Positions 1-6,010 of a stretch of 9,297 nucleotides of DNA are shown piece by piece. Both the position numbers and the translations under genes were made by a program. Positions within the stretch are counted from its first letter, which is position 1; each line of letters starts with the position of its first letter. Where the stretch lies: positions 1-9,297 of the forward strand of contig JAJRVC010000159.1 of assembly GCA_024277475.1 (NCBI GenBank). Direction: 5' to 3'. The notes beneath the pieces were generated by a model. It was not told the origin of the DNA. It made no database searches and saw nothing but the letters and a program-made list of their open reading frames with translations. The stretch comes from Deltaproteobacteria bacterium (GTDB lineage Bacteria > Desulfobacterota > Desulfobacteria > Desulfobacterales > JAFDCJ01).

Positions 1-934
1 CACGCCATAATAGATGTGATGGCCCCAACGCCCGGTGAAACCATCTGCGACCCTGCCTGTTGAACCGGTGGGTTTATCCTTGCTGCACATGATTACATTG
101 TTGATAAAAACCCGAACATGACGAAAACAGAGAAACGCGATCTTAAGGAAAAAACATTCAAAGGCTGGGAACTTGTCCAAAGTACTGCCCGTCTTTGCGC
201 CATGAATCTCATGCTTCATGGTATAGGCAGCGATTCACCTGCGCCGAATGGAAAGAGGCAGGCAGACGAGAATCTTCCGATTATAGTTTCAGATTCCCTT
301 GCCGCTGATCCTGGTGACCGATTTAAGATAGTCCTCACCAATCCGCCATTTGGGAAAAAAAGCAGCACGACAATTGTCAATGGTAAAGGACAGATTTCTA
401 AGGAAAAGGATATCATTGAACGAGAGGATTTTTGGACCACAACCTCAAACAAACAACTCAATTTTGTCCAGCATGTAAAAACCCTACTCAAACAGAACGG
501 CCGCGCAGCAATCGTTGTCCCGGATAATGTCCTTTTTGAAGGCGGGGCTGGAGAAAACATCCGCAGAAAACTGTTACACGAGTGCGATGTCCACACACTC
601 CTCCGCCTGCCAACCGGCCTGTTCTATGCTCAGGGCGTAAAAGCAAATGTATTGTTCTTTGACCGCAAACCGGCATCTGAAACTCCCTGGACAAAAAAGC
701 TCTGGATTTATGACCTGCGCACAAATATGCATTTTACACTCAAAACAAATCCTTTAAAACGTGAAGATCTGAATGATTTTGTTAAACGCTATAATCCGGC
801 AAATAGACATAAAAGAAAACCTCCCTGATCCCGGCATCCTTGCCCATGAAATCGTCAAAGACCTTGAGGCCGCATTAGAACAGTTTCGAGAGATAGCCAA
901 TGACCTGGGAGCGGAAGAGTCAGGGGCCTCCTAG
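1..934 (+). pseudogene. hsdM: Type I restriction-modification DNA methyltransferase subunit (HsdM), partial and broken
   Basis: Remnant of the N6-adenine methyltransferase subunit of a type I R-M system; the window opens inside the gene. Frame 1 reads through the SAM-binding motif I region as DPAC-stop-TGG, where intact family members have DPACGTGG, so the TGA at 61-63 sits where a glycine codon (GGA) is expected. The frame then stays open to 826-828. It includes the catalytic NPPF motif (340-351, in NPPFGKK) and family blocks such as VPDNVLFEGGAGE, LRLPTGLFYAQGVKANVLFF and YNPANRH. Just after YNPANRH (about 806-815) the reading shifts to frame 2, which supplies the usual HsdM tail (NLPDPGILAHEIVKDLEAAL...) and stops at 932-934. 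The stretch of some tens of residues that normally lies between these blocks is missing, which indicates a deletion with frameshift. No hsdS or hsdR follows. Two independent lesions make this a dead gene. Family assignment is very sure. Confidence 0.9.
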
Positions 935-1060
935 TGTATAAGGAACTATGGTGTCAAAGCTTTAATTATAGATCCAACTTTAAGCGCTTAGATATTTAGC
1001 AATAATGAAACACCAAATTTATTGACTGAAAATTCAACAGGCGAGGCGATGATTTAAACC
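935..1060. other. Short intergenic region after the hsdM remnant
   Basis: No gene, RNA or convincing promoter seen. It is AT-rich compared with the hsdM remnant. A TTGACT at 1022-1027 lacks a suitable -10 at normal spacing. The specificity and restriction subunit genes expected after hsdM are absent, which suggests the rest of the R-M locus was deleted. Confidence 0.5.
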
Positions 1061-1360
1061 ATGAAATTAATAAGACCTGAGATCAAAGATTATCCCGGCC
1101 AGCATATCAAAATTAATACAGACAATCCCGACCTTGAATTTACAGAGGCGAAGGATATTGCGAGGCAAAAGGCAAAAGAGCTTTGCGCTGACCCCATGTT
1201 GCTGTCCTGGTACCAGGGTAAAACCGGCGAGTCGTATCCGAATCTGGAATGCGGTCCCGGTGATAAACCGGCCTGGATTACCTATTCTGAATCAAGAGGC
1301 GGCGACATAGTAATTGATGTCAACCAGGGACAGTACATTTTCATTTATCTTTCATTTTAA
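1061..1360 (+). CDS. Small conserved protein of unknown function, DUF5619-like
   Basis: A 99-residue soluble protein of unknown function. It starts MKLIRPEIKDYPGQHIKI, has a helical basic/acidic middle (residues 27-42), then a conserved-looking block (DPMLLSWYQGKTGESYPN, 44-61), KPAWITYSESRGGD (69-82) and a beta-rich end (IVIDVNQGQYIFIYLSF). There is no signal peptide or membrane segment. This pattern matches my recollection of the DUF5619 family of small alpha/beta proteins found in archaea and sulfate reducers (AF1782 type); the family name is from memory and unverified. The start ATG has only a weak GCGAGG-like ribosome site. The length and complete fold-like organisation suggest an intact gene. 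It ends 42 bases before the next gene on the same strand, so the two may be co-transcribed. No reaction or partner is known to me. Confidence 0.75.
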   Translation: MKLIRPEIKDYPGQHIKINTDNPDLEFTEAKDIARQKAKELCADPMLLSWYQGKTGESYPNLECGPGDKPAWITYSESRGGDIVIDVNQGQYIFIYLSF

Positions 1361-1385
1361 TTTTAAATTGGATAATAGTGCCGTT
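1354..1385 (+). repeat. Copy 1 of a dispersed ~32-bp repeat (partner at 7883-7914)
   Basis: The first 20 bases (ATTTTAATTTTAAATTGGAT) are identical to 7883-7902, and 8 of the next 12 also match (28/32 overall). It overlaps the stop of the DUF5619-like gene. Much of it is A/T, but GGAT and GTGCC are shared as well, and three of the four mismatches are transitions. Confidence 0.5.
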
Positions 1386-1402
1386 TAATCAGGGAGTTAC
1401 CG

Positions 1403-1717
1403 ATGATCCGTCCTGTCGCCCATATTTTACTTCATTTTATTGTACCCGGCATCGTGGCAGGGATCGCGTTTCGTGATCGATGGAAAAGCGCCTGGCTAAT
1501 TATGGCCCTGACGATAGTAGTGGACCTGGATCATCTTCTTGCCAATCCGATTTATGATCCTAACCGCTGCAGCATCGGATTTCATCCCCTGCATTCATAT
1601 CCGGCGATCGTTATTTACCTGGTGTTAACGTCGATAACCAAAACCCGGCTTATAGGACTGGGATTGTTGATTCATATGGCGTTGGACGGTCTTGATTGTA
1701 TCTGGATGAATGTGTAA
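1403..1717 (+). CDS. Small integral membrane protein, DUF6122-like
   Basis: A 104-residue inner-membrane protein. About four hydrophobic segments are visible (residues 5-23, 29-41, 66-78, 83-100), separated by short charged loops (RDRWKS, TKTR). Conserved-looking His and Asp residues lie at membrane edges: DLDH (41-44), HPLHSY (61-66) and HMALD (91-95). This matches the DUF6122 family as I remember it and recalls the His/Asp pattern of membrane-bound YdjM-like putative metal-dependent hydrolases; a hydrolase role is an inference. The start is supported by AGGGAG at 1391-1396, six bases before the ATG. The length is normal for the family and no damage is seen. It lies 42 bases after the DUF5619-like gene on the same strand. 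Its substrate and role are unknown. Confidence 0.75.
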   Translation: MIRPVAHILLHFIVPGIVAGIAFRDRWKSAWLIMALTIVVDLDHLLANPIYDPNRCSIGFHPLHSYPAIVIYLVLTSITKTRLIGLGLLIHMALDGLDCIWMNV

Positions 1718-1724
1718 TAAATAA

Positions 1725-1805
1725 ATAATTTTAAGCCCTAAACGCAATCAGCAAGGTGATCGGGAAGCCGTTGCGGCAATGGGCTTTCAATTCAAAGACG
1801 ATTAA
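1725..1805 (+). other. Possible C-terminal remnant of a lost gene
   Basis: The reading frame ending at TAA 1803-1805 gives RNQQGDREAVAAMGFQFKDD, which looks like a real protein C-terminus. It has no start codon, and the frame is closed upstream at 1722-1724. It may be debris of a deleted gene just ahead of the HU gene, or chance. No function can be assigned. Confidence 0.25.
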
Positions 1806-1831
1806 ATCATCTTTAAATAAGAGGTTCCACA

Positions 1832-2011
1832 ATGAATAAAAAAGAATTGGTCAAAAGGGTAGCTGAAAAACTGGATGGTCAATCCCAGAAAACGGCGACC
1901 AGAGCCGTCGATGCCGTTTTTGAGTCCATCGCCGAGGGATTGCAGGAAGATGGTGTTGTCACTATCGGCAAGTGGGGCACTTATACAGCAGAAGATATAG
2001 CCGACGAATAG
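1832..2011 (+). CDS. HU/IHF-family DNA-binding protein, C-terminally truncated
   Basis: A 59-residue protein starting MNKKELVKRVAEKLDG. It aligns by eye with the first two helices and first strands of HU, a nucleoid protein that bends DNA as a dimer. The dimerisation helices (residues 3-38) and the turn VTIGKWGTY (43-51, where HU has a VxLxGFGTF-type motif) are present. HU is normally about 90 residues. Here the frame stops at TAG 2009-2011, eight residues after that turn, so the beta-arm with the Arg-Asn-Pro DNA-intercalating tip and the last helix are missing. The start has AGAGGT about 7 bases upstream. It may be a decayed HU gene or a short HU-like protein able to dimerise but not to grip DNA through arms. 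Reading other frames after the stop gives only an arginine-rich stretch with no clear NPxTGE motif, so a simple frameshift is not proven. Confidence 0.75.
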   Translation: MNKKELVKRVAEKLDGQSQKTATRAVDAVFESIAEGLQEDGVVTIGKWGTYTAEDIADE

Positions 2012-2350
2012 AAGTGATATCTAACCGCGAAACCAGGAGGGAACGTTGACGACAGCATCGAATCTCATGATTAGACTAGTCACAAAAGACGAAAAACTAC
2101 TGAAAGCATTCAGATATGATAAGAGGTTATTGTCTCTGGATTGATCTTATTTCCCGGTACCCTCCCTGAAAGCCCGACGTTACGGAAGAAAAATATATAT
2201 GACAAAAATCCGGAAACAAAATTATCTGGCTTCTTTCAAGAATCCACTGGCATATTTGTGAAGCACACTTCCAATTAATTTTAGGCATTTTCCGGTTTAT
2301 CCGGGTTATAGGGGTCCGCATCCGTGATATCGTCGTCGTATCGCATTAAA
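2012..2350. other. AT-rich, gene-poor stretch between the HU gene and the promoter region
   Basis: No gene of normal length is supported. The longest frame (minus strand, 2127-2321) has poor protein character. Two micro-ORFs (2046-2144 plus, 2281-2361 minus) are listed separately because each has a ribosome-site-like sequence. No tRNA, IS ends or CRISPR-type repeats are seen. The base use differs visibly from the GC-richer helicase operon to the right, which is consistent with a junction of differently derived DNA. Confidence 0.5.
2046..2144 (+). CDS. Putative micro-ORF of 32 codons with a strong ribosome site
   Basis: A TTG-start frame (MTTASNLMIRLVTKDEKLL...) ending at TGA 2142-2144, 35 bases after the HU stop. 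What draws attention is a full AGGAGG at 2034-2039 with six bases before the TTG, the best Shine-Dalgarno sequence in the left half of the window. The predicted peptide is basic, with no membrane segment and no family I recognise. It could be a real small protein co-expressed with HU, the surviving start of a deleted gene, or chance. Internal ATG 2067-2069 is an alternative start without its own ribosome site. Confidence 0.3.
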   Translation: MTTASNLMIRLVTKDEKLLKAFRYDKRLLSLD

Positions 2351-2361
2351 ACATACAACAT
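2281..2361 (-). CDS. Putative divergent micro-ORF of 26 codons starting in the operator
   Basis: Minus-strand frame reading MLYVLMRYDDDITDADPYNP and ending in DKPENA. Its ATG (2359-2361) lies between the two arms of the CATACAA inverted repeat, and an AGGAGAGA sequence (2371-2378 on the complement) lies nine bases upstream. The acidic, proline-containing tail looks more protein-like than random AT-rich DNA. It may be a small acidic peptide, the 5' end of a lost divergent gene whose product once bound the operator, or chance. No family recognised. Confidence 0.25.
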   Translation of the reverse strand: MLYVLMRYDDDITDADPYNPDKPENA

Positions 2362-2390
2362 ATTGTATGCTCTCTCCTATTGACATACAA
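2352..2390. promoter_or_regulatory. Operator-like repeats: CATACAA / TTGTATG inverted pair plus a third half-site
   Basis: CATACAA (2352-2358) and its exact inverse TTGTATG (2363-2369) form an inverted repeat with a 4-base centre. A third CATACAA lies at 2384-2390 and overlaps the end of the -35 hexamer of the promoter at 2380-2408. Three copies of a 7-base half-site within 39 bases, one inside a promoter, is a typical layout for a dimeric repressor. The regulator is unknown and no obvious regulator gene is encoded in the window. Confidence 0.55.
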
Positions 2391-2408
2391 CTTTTCCGAG
2401 TATATATA
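2380..2408 (+). promoter_or_regulatory. Near-consensus sigma-70 promoter for the XPB operon
   Basis: TTGACA (2380-2385), a spacer of 17 bases, then TATATA (2403-2408). This is a perfect -35 with a -10 that differs from TATAAT at one position. Predicted transcription start is about 2414-2416, giving a leader of about 250 bases before the 39-codon ORF. It is the strongest promoter I see in the window and the only convincing one upstream of the operon. Confidence 0.6.
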
Positions 2409-2665
2409 AGCAACAAAAAAGTGAATGCCGGATCGGCTGGGTCAAATCAACCGGCAATTGTGCTGCACCATGGTAATAATACAGCTGCAGTGGGGGTGCA
2501 AATCACGACTGTTGGTAAATGGCCGTCATTCATTTTATTTTGTAAATATGGGATAAATCAATATTTTTAACCGCTTAACAAATCAACTAATCACCCAATC
2601 AACGATATCTGGAGTTACACCGCTGCAGAGGCTTTATTTAGATTATCGGAAGGACAATCGGTAAA
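2409..2665 (+). other. Long untranslated leader with two potential hairpins
   Basis: No convincing gene. It can form TGCCGG (2426-2431) with CCGGCA (2451-2456), and TGCACC (2464-2469) with GGTGCA (2495-2500), each six base pairs. A run of related 'aatcaac/taatca' words lies around 2577-2602. The frames open here (for example 2367-2570) lack ribosome sites and have poor protein character. No recognised riboswitch class was identified. It may be a regulatory leader or simply a degraded spacer. Confidence 0.35.
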
Positions 2666-2785
2666 ATGGCATATTATGATCGTGTAAGCGATCTGTTAAG
2701 CCTTTTCATCTTCCAAAGTCAGGTGCCGGCCGACATGCGCGGCAGGTTAAAGACCTTCGTACCGCAATTTAGAGATCAGATATGA
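2666..2785 (+). CDS. Putative small protein (39 aa) translationally coupled to the helicase
   Basis: Frame starting MAYYDRVSDLLSLFIFQSQV and ending at TGA 2783-2785. Three things support it. GGAAGGA at 2648-2654 lies 11 bases before the ATG. The stop overlaps the helicase start as ATGA. The helicase itself has only a weak ribosome site (AGAGA), so coupling would explain its translation. The peptide has a short hydrophobic patch (residues 10-16) and a basic second half, too short for a confident membrane helix. No family recognised. It may be a leader peptide that times helicase translation, or a small subunit of the complex. It would be missed by usual length cut-offs. Confidence 0.5.
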   Translation: MAYYDRVSDLLSLFIFQSQVPADMRGRLKTFVPQFRDQI

Positions 2786-4461
2786 CAACCTACGATCCCG
2801 CAAACCCGTTAATCGTGCAGAGCGATCATACCGTTCTGGTGGAAGTCGACAGCCCGCGCTACGAGGCCGCCCGCAATGAACTGGTGCGGTTCGCAGAACT
2901 GGTAAAGTCCCCGGAACACATTCATACCTACCGAATTACGCCCCTTTCCATCTGGAACGCCCGCGCCGCCGGTATTTCAGCCGCTGAAATCAACGAGGGG
3001 CTTTGCCGGTTTTCAAAATACCAGGTGCCTGAACATGTGCTGGTAGGAATCAACGATTTTGCTTCCCGTTTCGGTCGGTTGCGTATGCTTGTCGATTCAA
3101 GGGGGCTTATCCTTTGTGCCGATACAAAACCGCTGGCTGAAGAGATCGCCCACAGCAAGACGGTCGAATGTCTGCTGTCGATGAGGCTGTCGGGCACGGA
3201 ATTTCGCATTCATCCTCTCAACCGCGGTAAAATCAAGCAGGCCTTGATCAAGATCGGTTATCCGGCCGAAGATCTGGCCGGCTATACCCAGGGGGCACCG
3301 GTTCGGTTTGCGGTGCGGAACACTACCCGGGCGGGTGAAAAATTCGGGTTTCGTCCCTATCAGCAACAGGCCGCGGACACTTTTTACGCCGGCGGCAGCG
3401 AACGGGGCGGGGCCGGGGTGATCGTTCTGCCGTGCGGGGCCGGAAAAACCATCGTGGGCATCTCCTGCATGCAAAAACTCCAGACTTCGACGCTTATTTT
3501 GACCACCGGGGTGACGGCCATACGGCAATGGAAAGCGGAACTGCTGGATAAAACCGACCTGGCCGATGAGGATATCGGTGAATACAGCGGCGCCGGCAAG
3601 ACCATCCGCCGGATTACCATCGCAACTTACCAGATCATGACCTACCGCCCGGATAAGGAAGGCGAATTTCCGCATCTGAATCTGTTTGATGATCACAACT
3701 GGGGCCTGATTATTTATGATGAGGTTCATATGCTGCCGGCGCCGGTTTTTCAAGTGACGGCGGGCTTGCAGGCCCGCCGGCGATTGGGCCTGACGGCCAC
3801 CCTGGTCAGAGAAGACAGCAAAGAGGATGATGTTTTCGCCCTCATCGGCCCTAAGAAAGTCGACGTACCCTGGAAGGATATGGAAGCTCAGGGCTGGATT
3901 GCCAAAGCCAAATGCTGTGAAATCCGTCTACCATTGCCGGGCGATCTGCAGATGCCCTATGCCGTAGCCGATAAGCGCAAAAAGTTTCGCATCTCATCGG
4001 AAAACCCTGCCAAGTTAAGGCTGGTGCGCAAGATTCTGCGTCTTCACAAGGACAAGCAGATTCTCTTAATCGGCATGTACATCGATCAACTCAAAAGCAT
4101 CGCGGTGGATCTGAACATTCCTGTTATCACCGGCGCCACCTCTCAACGTCGCCGGGATGAGCTTTACGGGCGCTTTAAAGACGGCCGCCTCACGATCCTG
4201 GCGGTTTCCAAAGTGGCCAACTTTGCGGTTGACTTGCCGGATGCCGCCGTGGCTATACAGATTTCGGGAACATTCGGTTCGCGTCAGGAAGAAGCCCAGC
4301 GGCTGGGAAGAATCCTGCGGCCGAAAGCGGGTGACAACCAGGCCCATTTTTATTCACTGGTGACTCAGGACACAGTGGAGCAGGATTTTGCGCTAAAACG
4401 CCAGCTTTTTTTGTGTGAACAGGGATATGCCTATCGGATCGAGACCGGGAACAACTTCTAG
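2782..4461 (+). CDS. XPB/Ssl2-type superfamily 2 DNA helicase
   Basis: A 559-residue ATP-dependent 3'-5' DNA helicase/translocase of the XPB (ERCC3) family, close to the usual length of bacterial XPB. In order: an N-terminal XPB-type domain (about 8-115, beginning PLIVQSDHTVLVEV); FGFRPYQQQA (188-197, Q-motif region); Walker A LPCGAGKT (216-223); Walker B DEVH (313-316); motif III LTAT (337-340) followed at once by RED (343-345), the hallmark of XPB; a second RecA domain with ILLIGMYIDQL; and motif VI QRLGRILRP (506-514) with arginine fingers R510/R513. All key residues are present, so it should be active. XPB opens DNA in eukaryotic nucleotide excision repair and TFIIH; bacterial and archaeal versions act in DNA repair, often with partner proteins. 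XPB is uncommon in Proteobacteria-like genomes. Start chosen because it overlaps the upstream small ORF by ATGA. It is followed by two unusual genes that are probable partners. Confidence 0.9.
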   Translation: MTTYDPANPLIVQSDHTVLVEVDSPRYEAARNELVRFAELVKSPEHIHTYRITPLSIWNARAAGISAAEINEGLCRFSKYQVPEHVLVGINDFASRFGRLRMLVDSRGLILCADTKPLAEEIAHSKTVECLLSMRLSGTEFRIHPLNRGKIKQALIKIGYPAEDLAGYTQGAPVRFAVRNTTRAGEKFGFRPYQQQAADTFYAGGSERGGAGVIVLPCGAGKTIVGISCMQKLQTSTLILTTGVTAIRQWKAELLDKTDLADEDIGEYSGAGKTIRRITIATYQIMTYRPDKEGEFPHLNLFDDHNWGLIIYDEVHMLPAPVFQVTAGLQARRRLGLTATLVREDSKEDDVFALIGPKKVDVPWKDMEAQGWIAKAKCCEIRLPLPGDLQMPYAVADKRKKFRISSENPAKLRLVRKILRLHKDKQILLIGMYIDQLKSIAVDLNIPVITGATSQRRRDELYGRFKDGRLTILAVSKVANFAVDLPDAAVAIQISGTFGSRQEEAQRLGRILRPKAGDNQAHFYSLVTQDTVEQDFALKRQLFLCEQGYAYRIETGNNF

Positions 4462-4479
4462 GCCCTTAGGGCATTTTTT
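4462..4479 (+). terminator. Weak intrinsic terminator or attenuator after the helicase
   Basis: GCCC (4462-4465), loop TTA, GGGC (4469-4472), then A and six T. The stem is only four base pairs, so termination is probably partial; the next gene lies on the same strand 125 bases on. It could lower transcription of the two downstream genes relative to the helicase. Confidence 0.35.
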
Positions 4480-4506
4480 CTGACAAAATGTTCTAAGAAA
4501 CTGAAG

Positions 4507-4534
4507 GTTTCAGGTGTCAGTGTTCAGGTGTCAG
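4507..4534 (+). repeat. Two tandem 14-bp units containing TTCAGGTGTCAG
   Basis: TTCAGGTGTCAG occurs at 4509-4520 and again at 4523-4534, a 14-base period. It lies in the only sizeable gap within the operon. Similar 'cag-gtgtcag' tandem words recur in intergenic DNA of sulfate-reducer genomes as I recall them; that link is from memory. Confidence 0.6.
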
Positions 4535-4593
4535 GATCAAGCACCTCTACTCCCTGCCACCGACACGAAATTACCCAAACGCGAACAAGGTAC

Positions 4594-4598
4594 AGGAG
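4594..4598 (+). promoter_or_regulatory. Ribosome binding site that decides the start at 4604
   Basis: AGGAG lies five bases before ATG 4604. The in-frame ATG at 4514 lies inside the tandem repeat, has no ribosome site, and would add 30 residues of low-quality sequence, so 4604 is the better start. Confidence 0.75.
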
Positions 4599-4603
4599 AC
4601 GCC

Positions 4604-6010
4604 ATGGATAAAGATAAGATGCTCAAGCAGATGTGCCGGGTCGAGCTGAACCAGGCCGATATCAGGGCGATTTGTAAACTGCGAGCCCTGCCGCCGGCCT
4701 GTTTGCAATCCCGCACACTCCTGCGGCATAATTTTCTGAGCGATACCGGCATCGAGAAGGCCGTGGCGGCCCTGGACCCAAGAGAGGTTCTCTGTTTTCA
4801 TCTGCTCAACGCCGCCGGCGGGGAAGAAGATATCAGTTTTTTTACGCGCCTTTACAAAAAAGCCCATCCCGGTTCATATCATCATAGCTTTACCCAACAA
4901 TACAGAACCGTTTTTTCAACGGTCAAGACGGAACTGATCCGAAAAGGGTTGCTTCTGTTTGCCGAAAGGCCAAAAGATCCGTGGCAGAAAACCTCCGTAC
5001 TGGAGCGGTTACGATTCATGTTTCCGGCCGAATTTGCGGCTTTTTTACCGCCGCCTGCCAAACCGCTGCTGGTTGACGCCTCCGGGGCCGACATACGGCG
5101 AATTGGCTTTTTGCGGGAGAAGCTGGCCGAAATTATTGAGACCCCGCAAGCATCGCCGTCCCCATCACCCAAAAAGGAGGAGAGACTGCATATCCGTGAC
5201 AAAACCCTTTTCCTGGGTAAAAGCCCCTTTAGCTTTAGACGGCTAAGAGGCTGGATCAGATCGCGCTGGCAAAAGGTTGTCGAGGTCGACTTTGAACCGG
5301 ACAACAGTTCCCTGACGCCGGTGGATCTTATCGAATATGCCTTTTCATTACTAGGGGAGAACCAATGGGCCGATGCGGATGATTTGTCGGCTTTTTTTAA
5401 AATAGCGTATCCGAGCGCAAACAAGCTGCCGGATGTCCGTAAAGCATGTGAAAAGGGATTGCAAAATGGCTGTCTTGAGGAACTCAGCCTGAATGGGAAA
5501 GCAGTTTACCGCCTGGCGGCGCTGGACCCGGTCCATGATCTCCTGAATCCCGCTGCCTTTCTGACGGTTAAAACCGAAGAGTTTTTCGAAATCGATCTTA
5601 GGCACATCCCTTTTAAAGCCCTGGAAATCATCTGCAAAACCTGCAAGCTGCACGTATCCCAGAAAAAGCTTCTGGCCCAACCGGACCTTGTACGAATCAG
5701 CTATGCTTTAAAACAAATGACATCGTCGCCAGTCTTTATCTGGCTGCAAAAACATCATAAACTCTTTGGGCAAATTGTCGCGACGATTAAGAAAAAAGAA
5801 GGTAAAACCATTGTCCACGACAATCTCCTGATCGCCGCAATTAAAGATCTAAGCCTGAAAGTGCTGCTGGAAAAGAAATTCAGCGATTCAAAACAGGTTG
5901 TCACCCTCTCGGACGAATTTATCTCGTTTCCGCTAAACCTGTTGCCCGAAATTCAAAAGGTCGTCATTAAATCCGGCCAGGCCGTAAAATATGTAGCTGC
6001 CGATGAATAA
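4604..6010 (+). CDS. XPB-operon protein of unknown function, possible N-terminal half of a split helicase-associated protein
   Basis: A 468-residue soluble protein with no catalytic motif that I recognise. Residues about 1-120 are helical, with a leucine/proline pattern (CKLRALPPACLQSRTLLRHN, then AVAALDPREVLCFHLLNAAG and a later ELIRKGLLLF) that resembles the winged-helix N-terminus of the large helicase-associated proteins next to XPB in actinobacteria. A Ser/Pro/Lys/Glu linker (about 182-193, SPSPSPKKEE) separates it from a second helical part rich in Lys and Leu. There is no signal peptide or membrane segment. It follows the helicase after 142 bases and overlaps the next gene by 8 bases, so it is expressed with it. 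I infer a DNA-binding or scaffold partner of the helicase. The resemblance is by pattern only and weak; it may be a new family. Confidence 0.7.
   Translation: MDKDKMLKQMCRVELNQADIRAICKLRALPPACLQSRTLLRHNFLSDTGIEKAVAALDPREVLCFHLLNAAGGEEDISFFTRLYKKAHPGSYHHSFTQQYRTVFSTVKTELIRKGLLLFAERPKDPWQKTSVLERLRFMFPAEFAAFLPPPAKPLLVDASGADIRRIGFLREKLAEIIETPQASPSPSPKKEERLHIRDKTLFLGKSPFSFRRLRGWIRSRWQKVVEVDFEPDNSSLTPVDLIEYAFSLLGENQWADADDLSAFFKIAYPSANKLPDVRKACEKGLQNGCLEELSLNGKAVYRLAALDPVHDLLNPAAFLTVKTEEFFEIDLRHIPFKALEIICKTCKLHVSQKKLLAQPDLVRISYALKQMTSSPVFIWLQKHHKLFGQIVATIKKKEGKTIVHDNLLIAAIKDLSLKVLLEKKFSDSKQVVTLSDEFISFPLNLLPEIQKVVIKSGQAVKYVAADE

Noticed and set aside
61..63. TGA in hsdM read as selenocysteine
   Set aside because: The position is a motif I glycine in the family, no selenocysteine-type insertion hairpin was evident just downstream, and the gene has a second lesion further on.
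2199..2261. 20-codon plus-strand frame (MTKIRKQNYL...)
   Set aside because: Very short, with only a weak GGAAGA-type site; indistinguishable from chance in AT-rich DNA.
2127..2321. 64-residue minus-strand frame
   Set aside because: AT-rich, no ribosome site, no recognisable pattern; overlaps the more protein-like 26-codon frame.
2367..2570. 67-residue plus-strand frame in the leader
   Set aside because: It starts within the operator/promoter, upstream of the predicted transcription start, has no ribosome site and lacks protein character.
4514..4603. Upstream start for the 468-aa protein
   Set aside because: The extra 30 residues lie over a tandem repeat and have no ribosome site; AGGAG precedes ATG 4604.
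5173..5183. AGGAGG inside the 468-aa protein gene as an internal start
   Set aside because: It arises from Lys-Lys-Glu-Glu codons in the linker and is followed in frame only by CTG, not ATG/GTG/TTG at good spacing.
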